Below are positions 28,886 through 37,870 of a stretch of 64,000 nt of DNA, one piece after another. Origin of the DNA: Microbispora bryophytorum (GTDB lineage: Bacteria; Actinomycetota; Actinomycetes; Streptosporangiales; Streptosporangiaceae). Under the pieces are notes generated by a model. That model saw only the letters and a list, made by a program, of their open reading frames with translations, had not been told where the DNA came from and did not search any database. How positions within the stretch are numbered: the first letter of the stretch is position 1; every line of letters starts with the position of its first letter. Where the stretch lies: positions 1 through 64,000 of the forward strand of contig NZ_VIRL01000007.1 in NCBI RefSeq assembly GCF_006874465.1. Direction: 5' to 3'. Both the position numbers and the translations under genes were made by a program.

Positions 28886-29080
28886 TCATCCGGGCACTCC
28901 GTAGAGCAGGCGGATCTCCCGGACGGTGTCCATGATCTCGTACCACGTGAGACACAGGTCGGCCTCGGCCTCCTCGCCACGCGCCTCGGCGGCCATCAAC
29001 CGGTCCCCCGTGAGTAGCGCCGTCTCCCGTTTGAGCTGGGCCGCCATCCGTTGGAACACGAACCGCTCGCGAGACTCCAT
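28886..29080 (-). CDS. Small hypothetical protein, 64 residues
   Basis: MESRERFVFQRMAAQLKRE... Strongly helical, with alternating charge (LMAAEARGEEAEADLCLTWYEIMDTVREIRLL), and no membrane segment. Accepted as real because the ATG has GGAGG at ideal distance (six bases), codon use is good, and it ends cleanly. No family recognised. Possibly a small regulatory or complex-associated protein. Confidence 0.65.
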   Translation of the reverse strand: MESRERFVFQRMAAQLKRETALLTGDRLMAAEARGEEAEADLCLTWYEIMDTVREIRLLYGVPG

Positions 29081-29186
29081 TACCGTCCTCCCGCCCCCCA
29101 ACAGTTCTTACACAGGGTGAAATACCCACAGAACCGGCCGAAATACTCAGGGGGGATCCGCGCACGTCGCACGGGTTCCGGCGGGG

Positions 29187-30047
29187 TCAGCGGGGGCGAG
29201 GCCGGCCCGACCGCCAGGGGCGCCCGGGGTGGTCCGCCCCCGCCCGGGGTCGCGGGGAGACGACCCGCCGCCGGTGGTGCGGGGCGGGCAGCGCGGGCGC
29301 GGGCAGGTCGTGGCGGCCGCAGACGAACTCCTGCACCGCGATCTTCACCCGGATGACCGGGCGGCGCCAGCGCTCCTCCCGGTGGATCGCCTTGGCCATC
29401 AGGCGCGGCCGGGGCCGCCTCGCCCGCTCCGAGTAGCACCAGCGGGCCCAGGGCGAGCCGGGACGGGCCACCCGCACCGCCCCCACGTACAGCAGCGGCG
29501 GCACGAACAGTCCCAGCAGGCCGCTCCAGATCTTCCCCTTGAGCAGGGTGATCATGGCGAAGACGAGGTTGACGAAGAGGAACGCCGAAGCCGTCCAGCC
29601 GCCTCGGCCGTCCGTGCCGCTCCAGGCGAGCGGCCGCAGCCCGAGCAGCAGCAGGCCGGTGGCCGCGATCGCCACGAAGACCGCGTCCACGGAGGTGCGG
29701 CCCTCCTCCTGCCAGTAGACGTCGCGCAGGTGCAGGATCAGTGCGAACTCGTCGAGCACGAGGGCGGCGCCCACGCCGAACACGGCGGCGGAGAAGGCAT
29801 ACCAGCCGGTGGACACGTCCGACAGGACCAGCCCGGCCACCCCGCCGAGCAGCGAGAGCACCACGCCGAACACCACGTGGTGGATGTGCATCTCGCCCAC
29901 GCTCACGTTGCCGAGCCACCGCACCCGCGCCCTGATCAGCCGTGCGTTCACCCGCGTGAAGACGAACGCCGTGATCAGCGCGACGAAGAAGCAGAACAGC
30001 GGCAGACGGTGCACCTCGACGATGCGTTCGTGAAACCAGTAGGCCAT
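29187..30047 (-). CDS. Integral membrane protein with HIHH motif
   Basis: A 286-residue protein with about six membrane helices in residues 15-200. The first is LPLFCFFVALITAFVFTRV. The motif GEMHIHHVVFGVVLSLLGG (about residues 50-68) and the LDEFALILHLRDVYW segment contain His, Glu and Asp that could bind metal. The C-terminal 80 residues are cytoplasmic, very rich in Arg and Pro. Similar conserved hypothetical membrane proteins occur in actinomycetes; function unknown. Confidence 0.8.
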   Translation of the reverse strand: MAYWFHERIVEVHRLPLFCFFVALITAFVFTRVNARLIRARVRWLGNVSVGEMHIHHVVFGVVLSLLGGVAGLVLSDVSTGWYAFSAAVFGVGAALVLDEFALILHLRDVYWQEEGRTSVDAVFVAIAATGLLLLGLRPLAWSGTDGRGGWTASAFLFVNLVFAMITLLKGKIWSGLLGLFVPPLLYVGAVRVARPGSPWARWCYSERARRPRPRLMAKAIHREERWRRPVIRVKIAVQEFVCGRHDLPAPALPAPHHRRRVVSPRPRAGADHPGRPWRSGRPRPR

Positions 30048-30090
30048 GAAGCGATCCCCCGGCCTCGATGCTACGTGGCGGGGGAAGCGG

Positions 30091-30894
30091 TCAGGCGAGA
30101 AAGCCGCGCAGCAGGGCCGCCGTGCCCTCCAGGTGCTCGGCCACCGCCCGTTCGGCGGCCTCGGGGTCGCCGTCCACGATCGCGGCGGCGATGGCGGCGT
30201 GCTGGACGGCCGCGTGCTCGATGTTGGGCCGCAGCACGGGGATCGCGTTGAGCAGATCGGTCACCCGCAGCCGGGCGTCGGCGCAGGCGGCGGCCAGCAG
30301 CGGCGAGCCGCTCAGCTCCGCGATCGCCAGGTGGAACGCGATGTCCATCCGGCGGTAGTCGTCCGGCGCCGCGTCGTTCACCCCGGACAGCCGGGCGGCC
30401 AGCGTCTCCCGCTGCCGCGGGGTCAGGTCGGCGGTCGCGAGCACCCGGGCCGCCCCGCACTCGACGGCCATCCGGAACGTCAGCGCGTCTTCGAGATCGT
30501 CCTCGCCCATGCGGGTGACGGCCCTGCGCAGGTCGCCCTTGCGCGGGCTCGGCGGCCGGTAGACGACGAAGGCCCCGCCGTACCGGCCGCGCCGCACGTC
30601 GAGGTAGCCGGCCTCCTGCAGCGCGCGGATCGCCTCGCGCAGCGTGACCCTGCTGATGCCGAGCCGGGTGGCCAGCTCGCGCTCCGGCGGCAGCTTCTCG
30701 CCGTGCGGGACGACGCCGAGCTTGATGGCCTGCAGCAGGCGCTCGACGGTCTCCTCGAACGCGTTGCCCGCCCGCACCGGCCGCAGCAGCGACACCACGC
30801 CGGTGATCCCCACGGTCGCGTCCCGCGACGCGGACGCGACCGGAGCCCGGGGGCCGGAGACGGACGCGTCCGCCGGGGTGCTCTCCATGCGCAT
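30091..30894 (-). CDS. GntR/FadR family transcriptional regulator (FCD domain)
   Basis: A 267-residue FadR-subfamily regulator. A winged helix follows an N-terminal stretch of about 40 residues (KLPPERELATRLGISRVTLREAIRALQEAGYLDVRRGRYGG). The FCD ligand domain has metal-binding His/Asp residues (DIAFHLAIAELSG, HAAIAAAIVDGD, AVAEHLEG). ATG 30894 (MRMESTPAD) has GGAGG four bases upstream; the frame is open to 30978 but that lies in the intergenic promoter. Divergent from the gamma-glutamylation operon and probably its repressor. Confidence 0.9.
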   Translation of the reverse strand: MRMESTPADASVSGPRAPVASASRDATVGITGVVSLLRPVRAGNAFEETVERLLQAIKLGVVPHGEKLPPERELATRLGISRVTLREAIRALQEAGYLDVRRGRYGGAFVVYRPPSPRKGDLRRAVTRMGEDDLEDALTFRMAVECGAARVLATADLTPRQRETLAARLSGVNDAAPDDYRRMDIAFHLAIAELSGSPLLAAACADARLRVTDLLNAIPVLRPNIEHAAVQHAAIAAAIVDGDPEAAERAVAEHLEGTAALLRGFLA

Positions 30895-30999
30895 CGTCCC
30901 TCCACCCGTCACCGCGGGTCCCCCGTCTCTGTGACCGAGGGTAAACCCCCCGGACATTGTTGACGACGAGGGGAACATGGTGCTTGCATGCCCTCAATG

Positions 31000-31013
31000 G
31001 TCTGATTCCAGAC
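31000..31013. promoter_or_regulatory. Candidate GntR operator before the glutamine-synthetase-like gene
   Basis: GTCTG-ATTC-CAGAC, a perfect 5-bp inverted repeat within TGGTCTGATTCCAGACTT, 18 bases before the ligase start codon. A TTGACG hexamer lies upstream at 30960, but no good -10 follows. Size and place suit a FadR-type operator. Confidence 0.4.
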
Positions 31014-31031
31014 TTTTGGACGGGAGGCACC

Positions 31032-32378
31032 GTGCTCAGCGTGGAGCGACTCCGCGATGACGTCGAAGCGGGCCGCGTGGACACGGTCCTGCTCGCGGTC
31101 ACCGACATGCAGGGGCGGCTGCAGGGCAAGCGGCTGTCGGCGCGGTACTTCCTGGAGGAGGTGCTGGACCACTCCGCGGAGGGCTGCAACTACCTGCTCG
31201 CCGTCGACGTCGACATGAACACCGTGGGCGGATACGCCATGTCGTCCTGGGAGCGCGGCTACGGCGACTTCGTCATGCGGCCGGACCTGTCGACGCTGCG
31301 CCGCGTGCCCTGGCACGAGGGCACCGTGCTGCTGCTGGCCGACCTCGTGTGGGAGGACGGCGCGGACGTCGTGCCCTCCCCCCGGCAGATCCTGCGCCGC
31401 CAGCTCGCCCGGCTCGCCGAACGCGGCTGGACCGCCTACGTCGGCACCGAGCTGGAGTTCGTCGTCTACGACGACAGCTACGAGCAGGCCTGGCAGCGGG
31501 GCTACCGCGACCTGACCCCGGCCAACCTCTACAACGTCGACTACTCGCTGCTCGGCACCTCCCGGATCGAGCCGCTGCTGCGCAGGATCAGGCTCGGCAT
31601 GGAGGGCGCCGGGTTGTACGTCGAGTCCGCCAAGGGCGAGTGCAACCTCGGCCAGCACGAGATCGCCTTCCGGTACGCCGACGCGCTGTCCACCTGCGAC
31701 AACCACGTGTTCTACAAGAACGGCGCCAAGGAGATCGCCGCCCAGGAGGGCAGGTCGATCACATTCATGGCCAAGCCGAACCAGCGCGAGGGCAACTCCT
31801 GCCACATCCACATCTCGCTGCGCGACGCCGGCGGCACGCCCGTGATGGCGGGCGGCGAGTCGTACGGGCTGTCGGAGACGGGCCGGCGCTTCGTCGCCGG
31901 GCAGCTCGCGGCGATGCGGGAGCTGACGCTGCTCTACGCGCCCAACGTCAACTCCTACAAGCGCTTCGTGCCCGGCAGCTTCGCTCCCACCGCCGTCAAG
32001 TGGGGCGTGGACAACCGCACCTGCTCGCTGCGGCTGGTCGGCCACGGCCCCTCCCTGCGGATCGAGAACCGGGTGCCGGGCGGCGACGTCAATCCCTACC
32101 TCGCGGTCGCGGCCATGATCGCGGCGGGGCTGCGCGGCATCGACGCCGGGCTGGAGCTGGACGAGCCGTTCGGCGGGAACGCCTACGACTCCGGGGCCGA
32201 GCGGGTGCCCGCCACGCTCCGCGACGCGCTGACGCTGTGGGAGGGCTCGCCGATCGCCGAGGAGGCGTTTGGCAAGGACGTGGTCGAGCACTACGCCAAC
32301 AACGCGAGGGTCGAGCTGGCCGCCTTCGACGCGGCGGTCACCGACTGGGAGCTCTATCGGGGGTTCGAACGGCTGTGA
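31032..32378 (+). CDS. Glutamine-synthetase-like gamma-glutamyl amine ligase (GlnA3/GlnA4/PuuA type)
   Basis: A 448-residue glutamine-synthetase fold protein. Visible active-site pieces: GTELEFVVYDDSYEQAW, KGECNLGQHEIAF, FMAKPNQREGNSCHIHISL, PNVNSYKRFVPGSFAP and ENRVPGGDVNPYLAVAA. The sequence is of the type called GlnA-like rather than true GlnA: it lacks the adenylylation-site loop of GSI. The neighbours (aldehyde dehydrogenase, SDR, gamma-glutamyl hydrolase) point to gamma-glutamylation of an amine such as a polyamine or ethanolamine. GTG start with GGGAGG four bases upstream; its stop overlaps the next gene as GTGA. Confidence 0.88.
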   Translation: MLSVERLRDDVEAGRVDTVLLAVTDMQGRLQGKRLSARYFLEEVLDHSAEGCNYLLAVDVDMNTVGGYAMSSWERGYGDFVMRPDLSTLRRVPWHEGTVLLLADLVWEDGADVVPSPRQILRRQLARLAERGWTAYVGTELEFVVYDDSYEQAWQRGYRDLTPANLYNVDYSLLGTSRIEPLLRRIRLGMEGAGLYVESAKGECNLGQHEIAFRYADALSTCDNHVFYKNGAKEIAAQEGRSITFMAKPNQREGNSCHIHISLRDAGGTPVMAGGESYGLSETGRRFVAGQLAAMRELTLLYAPNVNSYKRFVPGSFAPTAVKWGVDNRTCSLRLVGHGPSLRIENRVPGGDVNPYLAVAAMIAAGLRGIDAGLELDEPFGGNAYDSGAERVPATLRDALTLWEGSPIAEEAFGKDVVEHYANNARVELAAFDAAVTDWELYRGFERL

Positions 32379-33730
32379 AGATAGTCAATCCGGCGACCGA
32401 GGACGTGATCGCCGAAGTCGAGATGGCGGACGCCGCCGAGGTGGACCGCGCGGTCGAGCGGGCCGTCCGGGCCTTCCCGGCCTGGCGCGCGGTCGCCCCG
32501 GGCGAGCGGGCCCGGCTGCTGCGCCGCTTCGCGCAGGTCGTGGAGGACCACGCGGAGGAGCTGGCGCGGCTGGAGATCACCGGCGCCGGCCACACGGTGG
32601 GCAACGCCCGCTGGGAGGCGGGCAACGTCCGCGACGTGCTGAACTTCTACGCGGGCGCGCCCGAGCGCGACCACGGCAGGCAGATCCCGGTGCCCGGCGG
32701 GGTGGACGTCACGTTCGCCGAGCCGCTGGGCGTGGTCGGGATCATCGTGCCGTGGAACTTCCCGATGGTCGTCATGACCTGGGGAGCCGCCCCTGCCCTC
32801 GCCGCCGGAAACACGGTGATCGTGAAGCCGGCCGAGTGGACCCCGCTGACCGCGCTGCGGCTGGCCGAGCTCGCCCTGGAGGCCGGGCTGCCCGAGGGCG
32901 TGCTCCAGGTCGTCCCCGGCGAGGGTGAGGTCGCCGGGGCCCGTCTCGTCGAGCACCCCGACGTGCGGAAGATCGTGTTCACCGGCTCGACCGAGGTCGG
33001 GAGACTGATCGGCGCCAAGGCGGCCGAGCAGGTCAAGCGGGTGACGCTGGAGCTGGGCGGCAAGAGCGCCAACATCGTCTTCGCCGACGCCGACCTCGAC
33101 AAGGCCGCGGCCTCGGCGCCCATGGCGGTCTTCGACAACTCCGGCCAGGACTGCTGCGCCCGCTCGCGCATCCTGGTGGAGCGCTCCGTCTACGACGGCT
33201 TCCTCGTGCGCCTGTCGCAGGCGGTGCGGGAGGTGAAGGTCGGCGACCCGAACGACCCGGCGAGCCAGATGGGCCCGCTGATCAGCGCCGAGCACCGGGA
33301 GCGCGTCGCGTCGTTCGTCGACCGGGCCGACGTGTACGCCGCCGGGTCCTGCCCGAGCGGACCCGGCTACTGGTTCCCGCCCACCCTGCTGGCCGGGTCG
33401 TCCTCGGAGTCCTTCCGCAGGGCGTTCACCGAGGAGATCTTCGGACCCGTGGTGACCGTCGTGCCGTTCGAGGACGAGGCCGACGCCGTACGGATCGCCA
33501 ACGACACGGCGTACGGCCTGTCGGGGTCGATCTGGACCCGCGACGTTGGCCGGGCGCTGCGGGTGGCGCGGGCCGTCGAGGCGGGCAACCTGTCGGTCAA
33601 CTCGCACTCCAGCGTCCGCTACTGGACCCCGTTCGGCGGCTTCAAGCAGTCGGGCCTCGGCCGGGAGCTCGGCCCCGACGCCCTGTCGGCCTTCACCGAG
33701 ACCAAGAACGTCTTCATCTCCACGGAGTAG
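32375..33730 (+). CDS. Aldehyde dehydrogenase (gamma-glutamyl aminoaldehyde type)
   Basis: A 451-residue NAD(P)-dependent aldehyde dehydrogenase. Motifs: IIVPWNFPMVVMTW, KPAEWTPLTALRLAE, FTGSTEVGRLIG, the general-base Glu in LELGGKSANIV, the catalytic Cys in DNSGQDCCARSR, and EEIFGPVV. In this operon it would oxidise a gamma-glutamylated aldehyde. GTG start overlaps the ligase stop, so the two are translationally coupled. The long open frame upstream of 32375 is a shadow of the ligase gene. Confidence 0.93.
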   Translation: MKIVNPATEDVIAEVEMADAAEVDRAVERAVRAFPAWRAVAPGERARLLRRFAQVVEDHAEELARLEITGAGHTVGNARWEAGNVRDVLNFYAGAPERDHGRQIPVPGGVDVTFAEPLGVVGIIVPWNFPMVVMTWGAAPALAAGNTVIVKPAEWTPLTALRLAELALEAGLPEGVLQVVPGEGEVAGARLVEHPDVRKIVFTGSTEVGRLIGAKAAEQVKRVTLELGGKSANIVFADADLDKAAASAPMAVFDNSGQDCCARSRILVERSVYDGFLVRLSQAVREVKVGDPNDPASQMGPLISAEHRERVASFVDRADVYAAGSCPSGPGYWFPPTLLAGSSSESFRRAFTEEIFGPVVTVVPFEDEADAVRIANDTAYGLSGSIWTRDVGRALRVARAVEAGNLSVNSHSSVRYWTPFGGFKQSGLGRELGPDALSAFTETKNVFISTE

Positions 33731-33734
33731 AACA

Positions 33735-34499
33735 ATGCAGCGTTTGCAGGACCGCGTCGCCGTCATCACCGGGGCGGGCAGCGGCATCGGGCTGGCCACG
33801 GCCCACCGGTTCGCCCAAGAGGGCGCCAAGGTCGTGGTGGCCGACCTCGACGAGGAGGCCGGCGCGAAGGCCGCCGGTGAGGTCGGCGGCCTGTTCGTCA
33901 AGGCCGACGTGGCGAACGAGGACGACGTGGCCCGGATGTACCGGACCGCGTTCGAGGAGTTCGGCAGCGTCGACATCGCGTTCAACAACGCGGGCATCTC
34001 GCCGCCGGACGACGACTCCATCCTGGAGACCGGCATCGACGCCTGGCGCCGGGTGCAGGAGGTCAACCTCACCAGCGTCTACCTGTGCTGCAGGCACGCG
34101 ATCCCGTACATGCAGCGGCAGGGCAAGGGCTCGATCATCAACACCGCGTCGTTCGTCGCGGTGATGGGCTCGGCCACCTCGCAGATCTCCTACACCGCCT
34201 CCAAGGGCGGCGTGCTCGCGATGAGCCGGGAGCTGGGCGTCCAGTTCGCCCGCGAGGGCATCCGGGTCAACGCGCTGTGCCCCGGACCGGTGGACACCCC
34301 GCTGCTGCGGGAGCTGTTCGCCAAGGACCCCGAGCGCGCCCAGCGCCGCCTGGTCCACGTGCCGATCGGCCGCTTCGCCCGGGCCGAGGAGATCGCCGCG
34401 GCGGTCGCGTTCCTCGCCTCCGACGACGCGTCGTTCATCACCGCCTCGGAGTTCCTGGTCGACGGCGGCATCTCCGGCGCGTACGTCACTCCGCTGTAA
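33735..34499 (+). CDS. Short-chain dehydrogenase/reductase in the gamma-glutamyl amine operon
   Basis: A 254-residue classical SDR. TGAGSGIGLATAHRF (Rossmann), DVANEDDVARMYR, NNAGISPP, the Ser in IINTASFVAVMGS, catalytic YTASKGGVLAMSREL, and C-terminal FLVDGGISGAYVTPL. It probably acts on an alcohol or keto intermediate of the same pathway; an alcohol of a gamma-glutamyl ethanolamide-type compound is one candidate. Starts four bases after the aldehyde dehydrogenase stop. Confidence 0.9.
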   Translation: MQRLQDRVAVITGAGSGIGLATAHRFAQEGAKVVVADLDEEAGAKAAGEVGGLFVKADVANEDDVARMYRTAFEEFGSVDIAFNNAGISPPDDDSILETGIDAWRRVQEVNLTSVYLCCRHAIPYMQRQGKGSIINTASFVAVMGSATSQISYTASKGGVLAMSRELGVQFAREGIRVNALCPGPVDTPLLRELFAKDPERAQRRLVHVPIGRFARAEEIAAAVAFLASDDASFITASEFLVDGGISGAYVTPL

Positions 34500-34510
34500 G
34501 GGGTAAGCCC

Positions 34511-35218
34511 ATGGCTCGTCCCGTGATCGGCGTGACGTGCTACGTCGAGCCGGCGAGGTTCACCGTCTGGGAGATGACGGCGGCGCTGCTGCCGTACATG
34601 TACGTCGACCACATCGCGCGGGCGGGCGGCCAGCCGGTCATCCTGCCGCCCGCCGGGGAGCCGGCCGCGCTGGCCGGGCGGCTGGACGGGCTGATCATCG
34701 CGGGCGGGGGCGACATCGACCCCGCCCGCTACGGCGCGCCGCCCGCCGAACAGACCGGATATGTCCGGGAGTTCCGCGACGAGGCGGAGTTCGGGCTGAT
34801 GGAGGCCGCCCTGCGCACCGGCCTGCCGTTCCTCGGCATCTGCCGGGGCCTGCAGGTGCTCAACGTGGCGCTGGGCGGCACCCTCCACCAGCACCTGCCC
34901 GACGTGGTCGGGCACACCGCCCACTCCCCCGCCCCCGGGACGTTCGGCCGCCTCCCTGTACGGCTCTCGCCGGGGTTGGCCGAGATCTACGGCGGCGAGG
35001 ACCTCACCCCCGCCCACTATCACCACCAGGCGATCGACCGCCTGGCCGGCGGGCTGGAGGTCACCGCCCGCTCCGACGACGGCACGATCGAGGCCGTCGC
35101 GGTCACGGACGCGGCGTTCGCCTTGGCCGTCCAGTGGCACCCGGAGGCCGACGAGGACGGCCCGCTGTTCCACGCCCTGGTCACCGCCGCCGGCCGGCGC
35201 CGCCCCGGTCGCGCATAG
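34511..35218 (+). CDS. Class I amidotransferase-like gamma-glutamyl hydrolase (PuuD-type, peptidase C26)
   Basis: A 235-residue glutamine-amidotransferase-fold hydrolase. DGLIIAGGGDIDPARYG, the nucleophile in FLGICRGLQVLNVALGG (Cys near residue 115), and His/Glu in LAVQWHPEAD make the triad. PuuD proteins release glutamate from gamma-glutamyl-GABA; here it would close the pathway by freeing the carried acid. ATG 34511 after AAGGGG. Last gene of the operon; its stop lies inside a 19-base tandem repeat. Confidence 0.9.
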   Translation: MARPVIGVTCYVEPARFTVWEMTAALLPYMYVDHIARAGGQPVILPPAGEPAALAGRLDGLIIAGGGDIDPARYGAPPAEQTGYVREFRDEAEFGLMEAALRTGLPFLGICRGLQVLNVALGGTLHQHLPDVVGHTAHSPAPGTFGRLPVRLSPGLAEIYGGEDLTPAHYHHQAIDRLAGGLEVTARSDDGTIEAVAVTDAAFALAVQWHPEADEDGPLFHALVTAAGRRRPGRA

Positions 35219-35258
35219 GCGGTCCGGTCGCGCATAGGCGGTCCGGTCGCGCTTGAGC
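35202..35258. repeat. Three tandem copies of a 19-base unit at a gene end
   Basis: GGTCCGGTCGCGCATAGGC: the second copy (35221-35239) is exact, the first differs at its 5' end, and the third ends TTGAGC. The first copy contains the stop codon of the PuuD-type gene. Confidence 0.8.
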
Positions 35259-35538
35259 GGCCCGGCCACCCGCCCGGCGTACCGAGGCCGGGCCCCGCGT
35301 GCTCCCGCGGCCGGAGGCGGCGCCGCGACGACCCGATGAGCGCCGGAACCGATCATTGAACTTCGCGTAATCGGCGTCGCACTCTCACTCCGCCGGCATG
35401 GACAGTCGGCGAGAGCATGATCTGAAACCGATTTCATTTGGGTTATCGGGCGTATCGGCGCGCACGGGGCAGGGCATTGCGGCCGTGAGAGCGGAGTTTA
35501 TGGGGTTCCGCAGCGGCCGACATAGAAACGGCGTATTT

Positions 35539-35568
35539 TTGACGAAAGCCGCCGGGGAGAGATATGGT
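35539..35568 (+). promoter_or_regulatory. Probable SARP-gene promoter
   Basis: TTGACG (35539-35544), an 18-base spacer, then TATGGT (35563-35568); predicted start about 55 bases before the GTG at 35629. The surrounding 35259-35628 shows no other gene I can support and is less GC-rich than its flanks. Confidence 0.55.
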
Positions 35569-35628
35569 CAAATGGCGATCAAAGCCGCATCGTCGGCGCG
35601 TTCACGCTGCTTTCAGGCGAGGGGAACC

Positions 35629-36444
35629 GTGTTTTACGCCGTGCTCGGACCGTTCCTGGCCATGAAACATTCAGGGGATGTCATCGCCGGGCTCGCTCCG
35701 AGGCACCGGCAACTCCTCGCATTGTTCCTGCTCAATCCCAATACCGCGGTTCACCGGGACCGGCTCATCGATCTGTTGTGGAATGGCCGCCCCACTAAAT
35801 CAGCGCCGCGGAATCTTACCACCTACATCGCACAGGTGCGGCGACGCCTCTCGCCGCGCGACCCCGACCTTTCTCCGCTGCACACCCTGGACGGCGGCTA
35901 CCTTCTTTCCGTCCCGTCGGGATCCGTGGATGCTGCAGTATTCAACCATTTCGCGGAACAGGCCAGAATCGCTCGCGAGAATGGCGATTACCACAATGCG
36001 GCGAGGATGTTCGAGAACGCGCTGAGCCTCTGGCGGGGCGACGCCCTGCCCGCGATGCGGCACGTGGACGAGCTGTCCGCCTGGGCCGAACGGCTCGACG
36101 AGGACCGGCGCGCGGTGACTGAAGACCTCTTCGACGTACGGCTGGCGCTCGGGCACCATCACGAGATCGTCGGCGGCCTGGCCCAGTGGGCGCGGCGCCA
36201 CCCGCTGCGCGAACGGCCGCACCGGCAGCTCATGCTGGCGCTGCATCGCTCGGGCCGCACCCACGACGCCTCGGCGTCCTATCAGCGACTGCGCCGGACC
36301 CTGGTCGACCGCCTCGGCACCGAGCCGTCCCCCGACACCCAGGCCCTCCACCAGCGGATCCTCACCGGCGACGACCTTCCGTCCGCTCTGACGCGTCTGT
36401 GCGCGGCGCATCGGCCGTCACGCGAGTGCGATCGCAGGTCGTGA
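35629..36444 (+). CDS. AfsR/SARP family transcriptional regulator (BTAD)
   Basis: A 271-residue SARP. An OmpR-like winged helix at residues 1-95 (FYAVLGPFLAM, PRHRQLLALFLLNPNTAVHRDRLIDLLW, YIAQVRRRL) is followed by a bacterial transcriptional activation domain at about 100-250 (FNHFAEQARIARENGDY, LSLWRGDAL, LRERPHRQLMLALHRSGRTHDASASYQRLRRTLVDRLGTEPSP). No ATPase or TPR extension, so a small SARP. The start is GTG 35629 with GAGGGGA in front; the frame opens at 35398 but without a ribosome site. The first 370 bases are less GC-rich than the rest. SARPs usually activate secondary-metabolite clusters; none is visible here. Confidence 0.85.
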   Translation: MFYAVLGPFLAMKHSGDVIAGLAPRHRQLLALFLLNPNTAVHRDRLIDLLWNGRPTKSAPRNLTTYIAQVRRRLSPRDPDLSPLHTLDGGYLLSVPSGSVDAAVFNHFAEQARIARENGDYHNAARMFENALSLWRGDALPAMRHVDELSAWAERLDEDRRAVTEDLFDVRLALGHHHEIVGGLAQWARRHPLRERPHRQLMLALHRSGRTHDASASYQRLRRTLVDRLGTEPSPDTQALHQRILTGDDLPSALTRLCAAHRPSRECDRRS

Positions 36445-36547
36445 CGAGAGCCCCGCGAGGACCGGATACCCCGATCGGGGAAATCGGGGCGAACCTGCCG
36501 GTTACGGGGATGGCGGCGAACCACTAGGCTTGCAGGACACCAGTGAT

Positions 36548-36736
36548 CCCGCGCGGGAGAGCGTCCTGGCATCCGGTCAGGGCCCCTGAAGGAGCAAGCC
36601 CTCCCCGCGAACCTCTCAAGGCAAAGGACCGTGCGGGCCAGGTGACCTCTGGAAAGAAGGCCGGAAGGCCTCGCCGAAGGTGAAAGTCCGGTAAAGATCG
36701 GACGAAGCTCTCAGGCGCCGATGACAGAGGGGGAGG
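36548..36736 (+). ncRNA. Tandem glycine riboswitch (gcvT motif)
   Basis: Two consecutive aptamers ahead of gcvT. The first (about 36548-36637) has GGGAGAG, CCTGAAGGAGCAAGCC and ACCTCTCAAGGCAAAGGACC. The second (about 36640-36736) has CTCGCCGAAGGTGAAAGTCC and GCTCTCAGGCGCCGATGACAGAGGGGG. These are the conserved elements of the glycine riboswitch in their usual order and spacing. Glycine binding would switch on the downstream gcvT-gcvH-sdaA operon. Confidence 0.93.
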
Positions 36737-36778
36737 ATGCCCGATGTCAAACGCAGCATCCGTCCTTCCGAGGTGCGC

Positions 36779-37870
36779 ATGTCCCGATCCACCCCGCTGC
36801 GCGGGGTCCACGAAAGTCTGGGCGCGACCCTGACCGACTTCGCGGGCTGGCAGATGCCCCTGCGATACGGCAGTGAGTCGGCCGAGCACAACGCGGTGCG
36901 CACGGCCGCAGGGCTGTTCGACCTGTCCCACATGGGAGAGATCTTCGTCGTCGGCGCACAGGCGGGCGAGGCGCTCGACCGCGCCCTCGTGGGCCACCTC
37001 AGCGTCCTCGCGCCCGGCCGCGCCCGCTACACGATGATCGTGAACGAGACCGGCGGCATCCTCGACGATCTCATCGTCTACCGCCTCGACGAGGACCGGT
37101 ACATGGTCGTCGCCAACGCCTCCAACTACGCCCTCGTCGCCCGTGAGCTCGCCGACCGCGTCCGCGGCCACAACGCGCGGGTGACCGACCGGTCGGACGA
37201 GTACGCGCTGGTCGCCGTGCAGGGCCCGCGCGCCGCCGGGATCCTGGCCGCGCTGACCGACGCCGACCTCGACGATCTGAAGTACTACGCCATCGTCCCC
37301 GGCGTCGTCGCGGGCGCGCCCGCCCTGATCGCGCGCACCGGATACACCGGCGAGGACGGCTTCGAGCTCTTCGTGGCGAACGAGCACGCCGTGCCGCTGT
37401 GGAACGCCCTCGCCGAGGCGGGCAAGGACGCCGGGCTGGTCCCCGCAGGGCTTTCGGCCCGCGACACGCTGCGCCTGGAAGCCGGCATGCCGCTCTACGG
37501 CAACGAGCTGAGCGCCGCGATCACGCCGTTCGACGCCGGCCTCGGCCGGGTCGTCCGCTTCGACAAACCCGGCGACTTCGTGGGCAAGGCCGCCCTCGAA
37601 CGGGCAGCGGAGAACGGCACCAGGCGGCGCCTGGTCGGGCTCGCCGCGCTCGGCCGCCGCGTGCCCCGCCACGGCTACCCCGTCACCCGGGAGGGCGCCG
37701 TCGTCGGCGAGGTGACCAGCGGCGCTCCGTCGCAGTCCCTCGGCCGCCCGATCGCCATGGCGTACGTCGACGAGGGCGCCCTGGACAAGGGTGGCCTGGC
37801 CGTGGACATCCGGGGCAGCCAAGAACCGGTCGACGTCGTCGATCTGCCTTTCTACAGGAGGAGCAAGTGA
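36779..37870 (+). CDS. gcvT: Aminomethyltransferase GcvT (glycine cleavage T protein)
   Basis: A 363-residue T protein, which transfers the aminomethyl carbon from lipoyl-H protein to tetrahydrofolate and releases ammonia. Motifs: [72 protein letters not shown], and [17 protein letters not shown] 36779 (MSRSTPLRG) has GAGG five bases upstream. The ATG at 36737 touches the riboswitch's GGAGG without spacing, so I reject it. The stop overlaps gcvH as GTGA. Confidence 0.95.
   Translation: MSRSTPLRGVHESLGATLTDFAGWQMPLRYGSESAEHNAVRTAAGLFDLSHMGEIFVVGAQAGEALDRALVGHLSVLAPGRARYTMIVNETGGILDDLIVYRLDEDRYMVVANASNYALVARELADRVRGHNARVTDRSDEYALVAVQGPRAAGILAALTDADLDDLKYYAIVPGVVAGAPALIARTGYTGEDGFELFVANEHAVPLWNALAEAGKDAGLVPAGLSARDTLRLEAGMPLYGNELSAAITPFDAGLGRVVRFDKPGDFVGKAALERAAENGTRRRLVGLAALGRRVPRHGYPVTREGAVVGEVTSGAPSQSLGRPIAMAYVDEGALDKGGLAVDIRGSQEPVDVVDLPFYRRSK

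Noticed and set aside
36737-36778. GcvT start at ATG 36737
   Set aside because: The GGAGG touches this ATG with no spacing and is part of the riboswitch; ATG 36779 has a properly spaced site and matches family starts.
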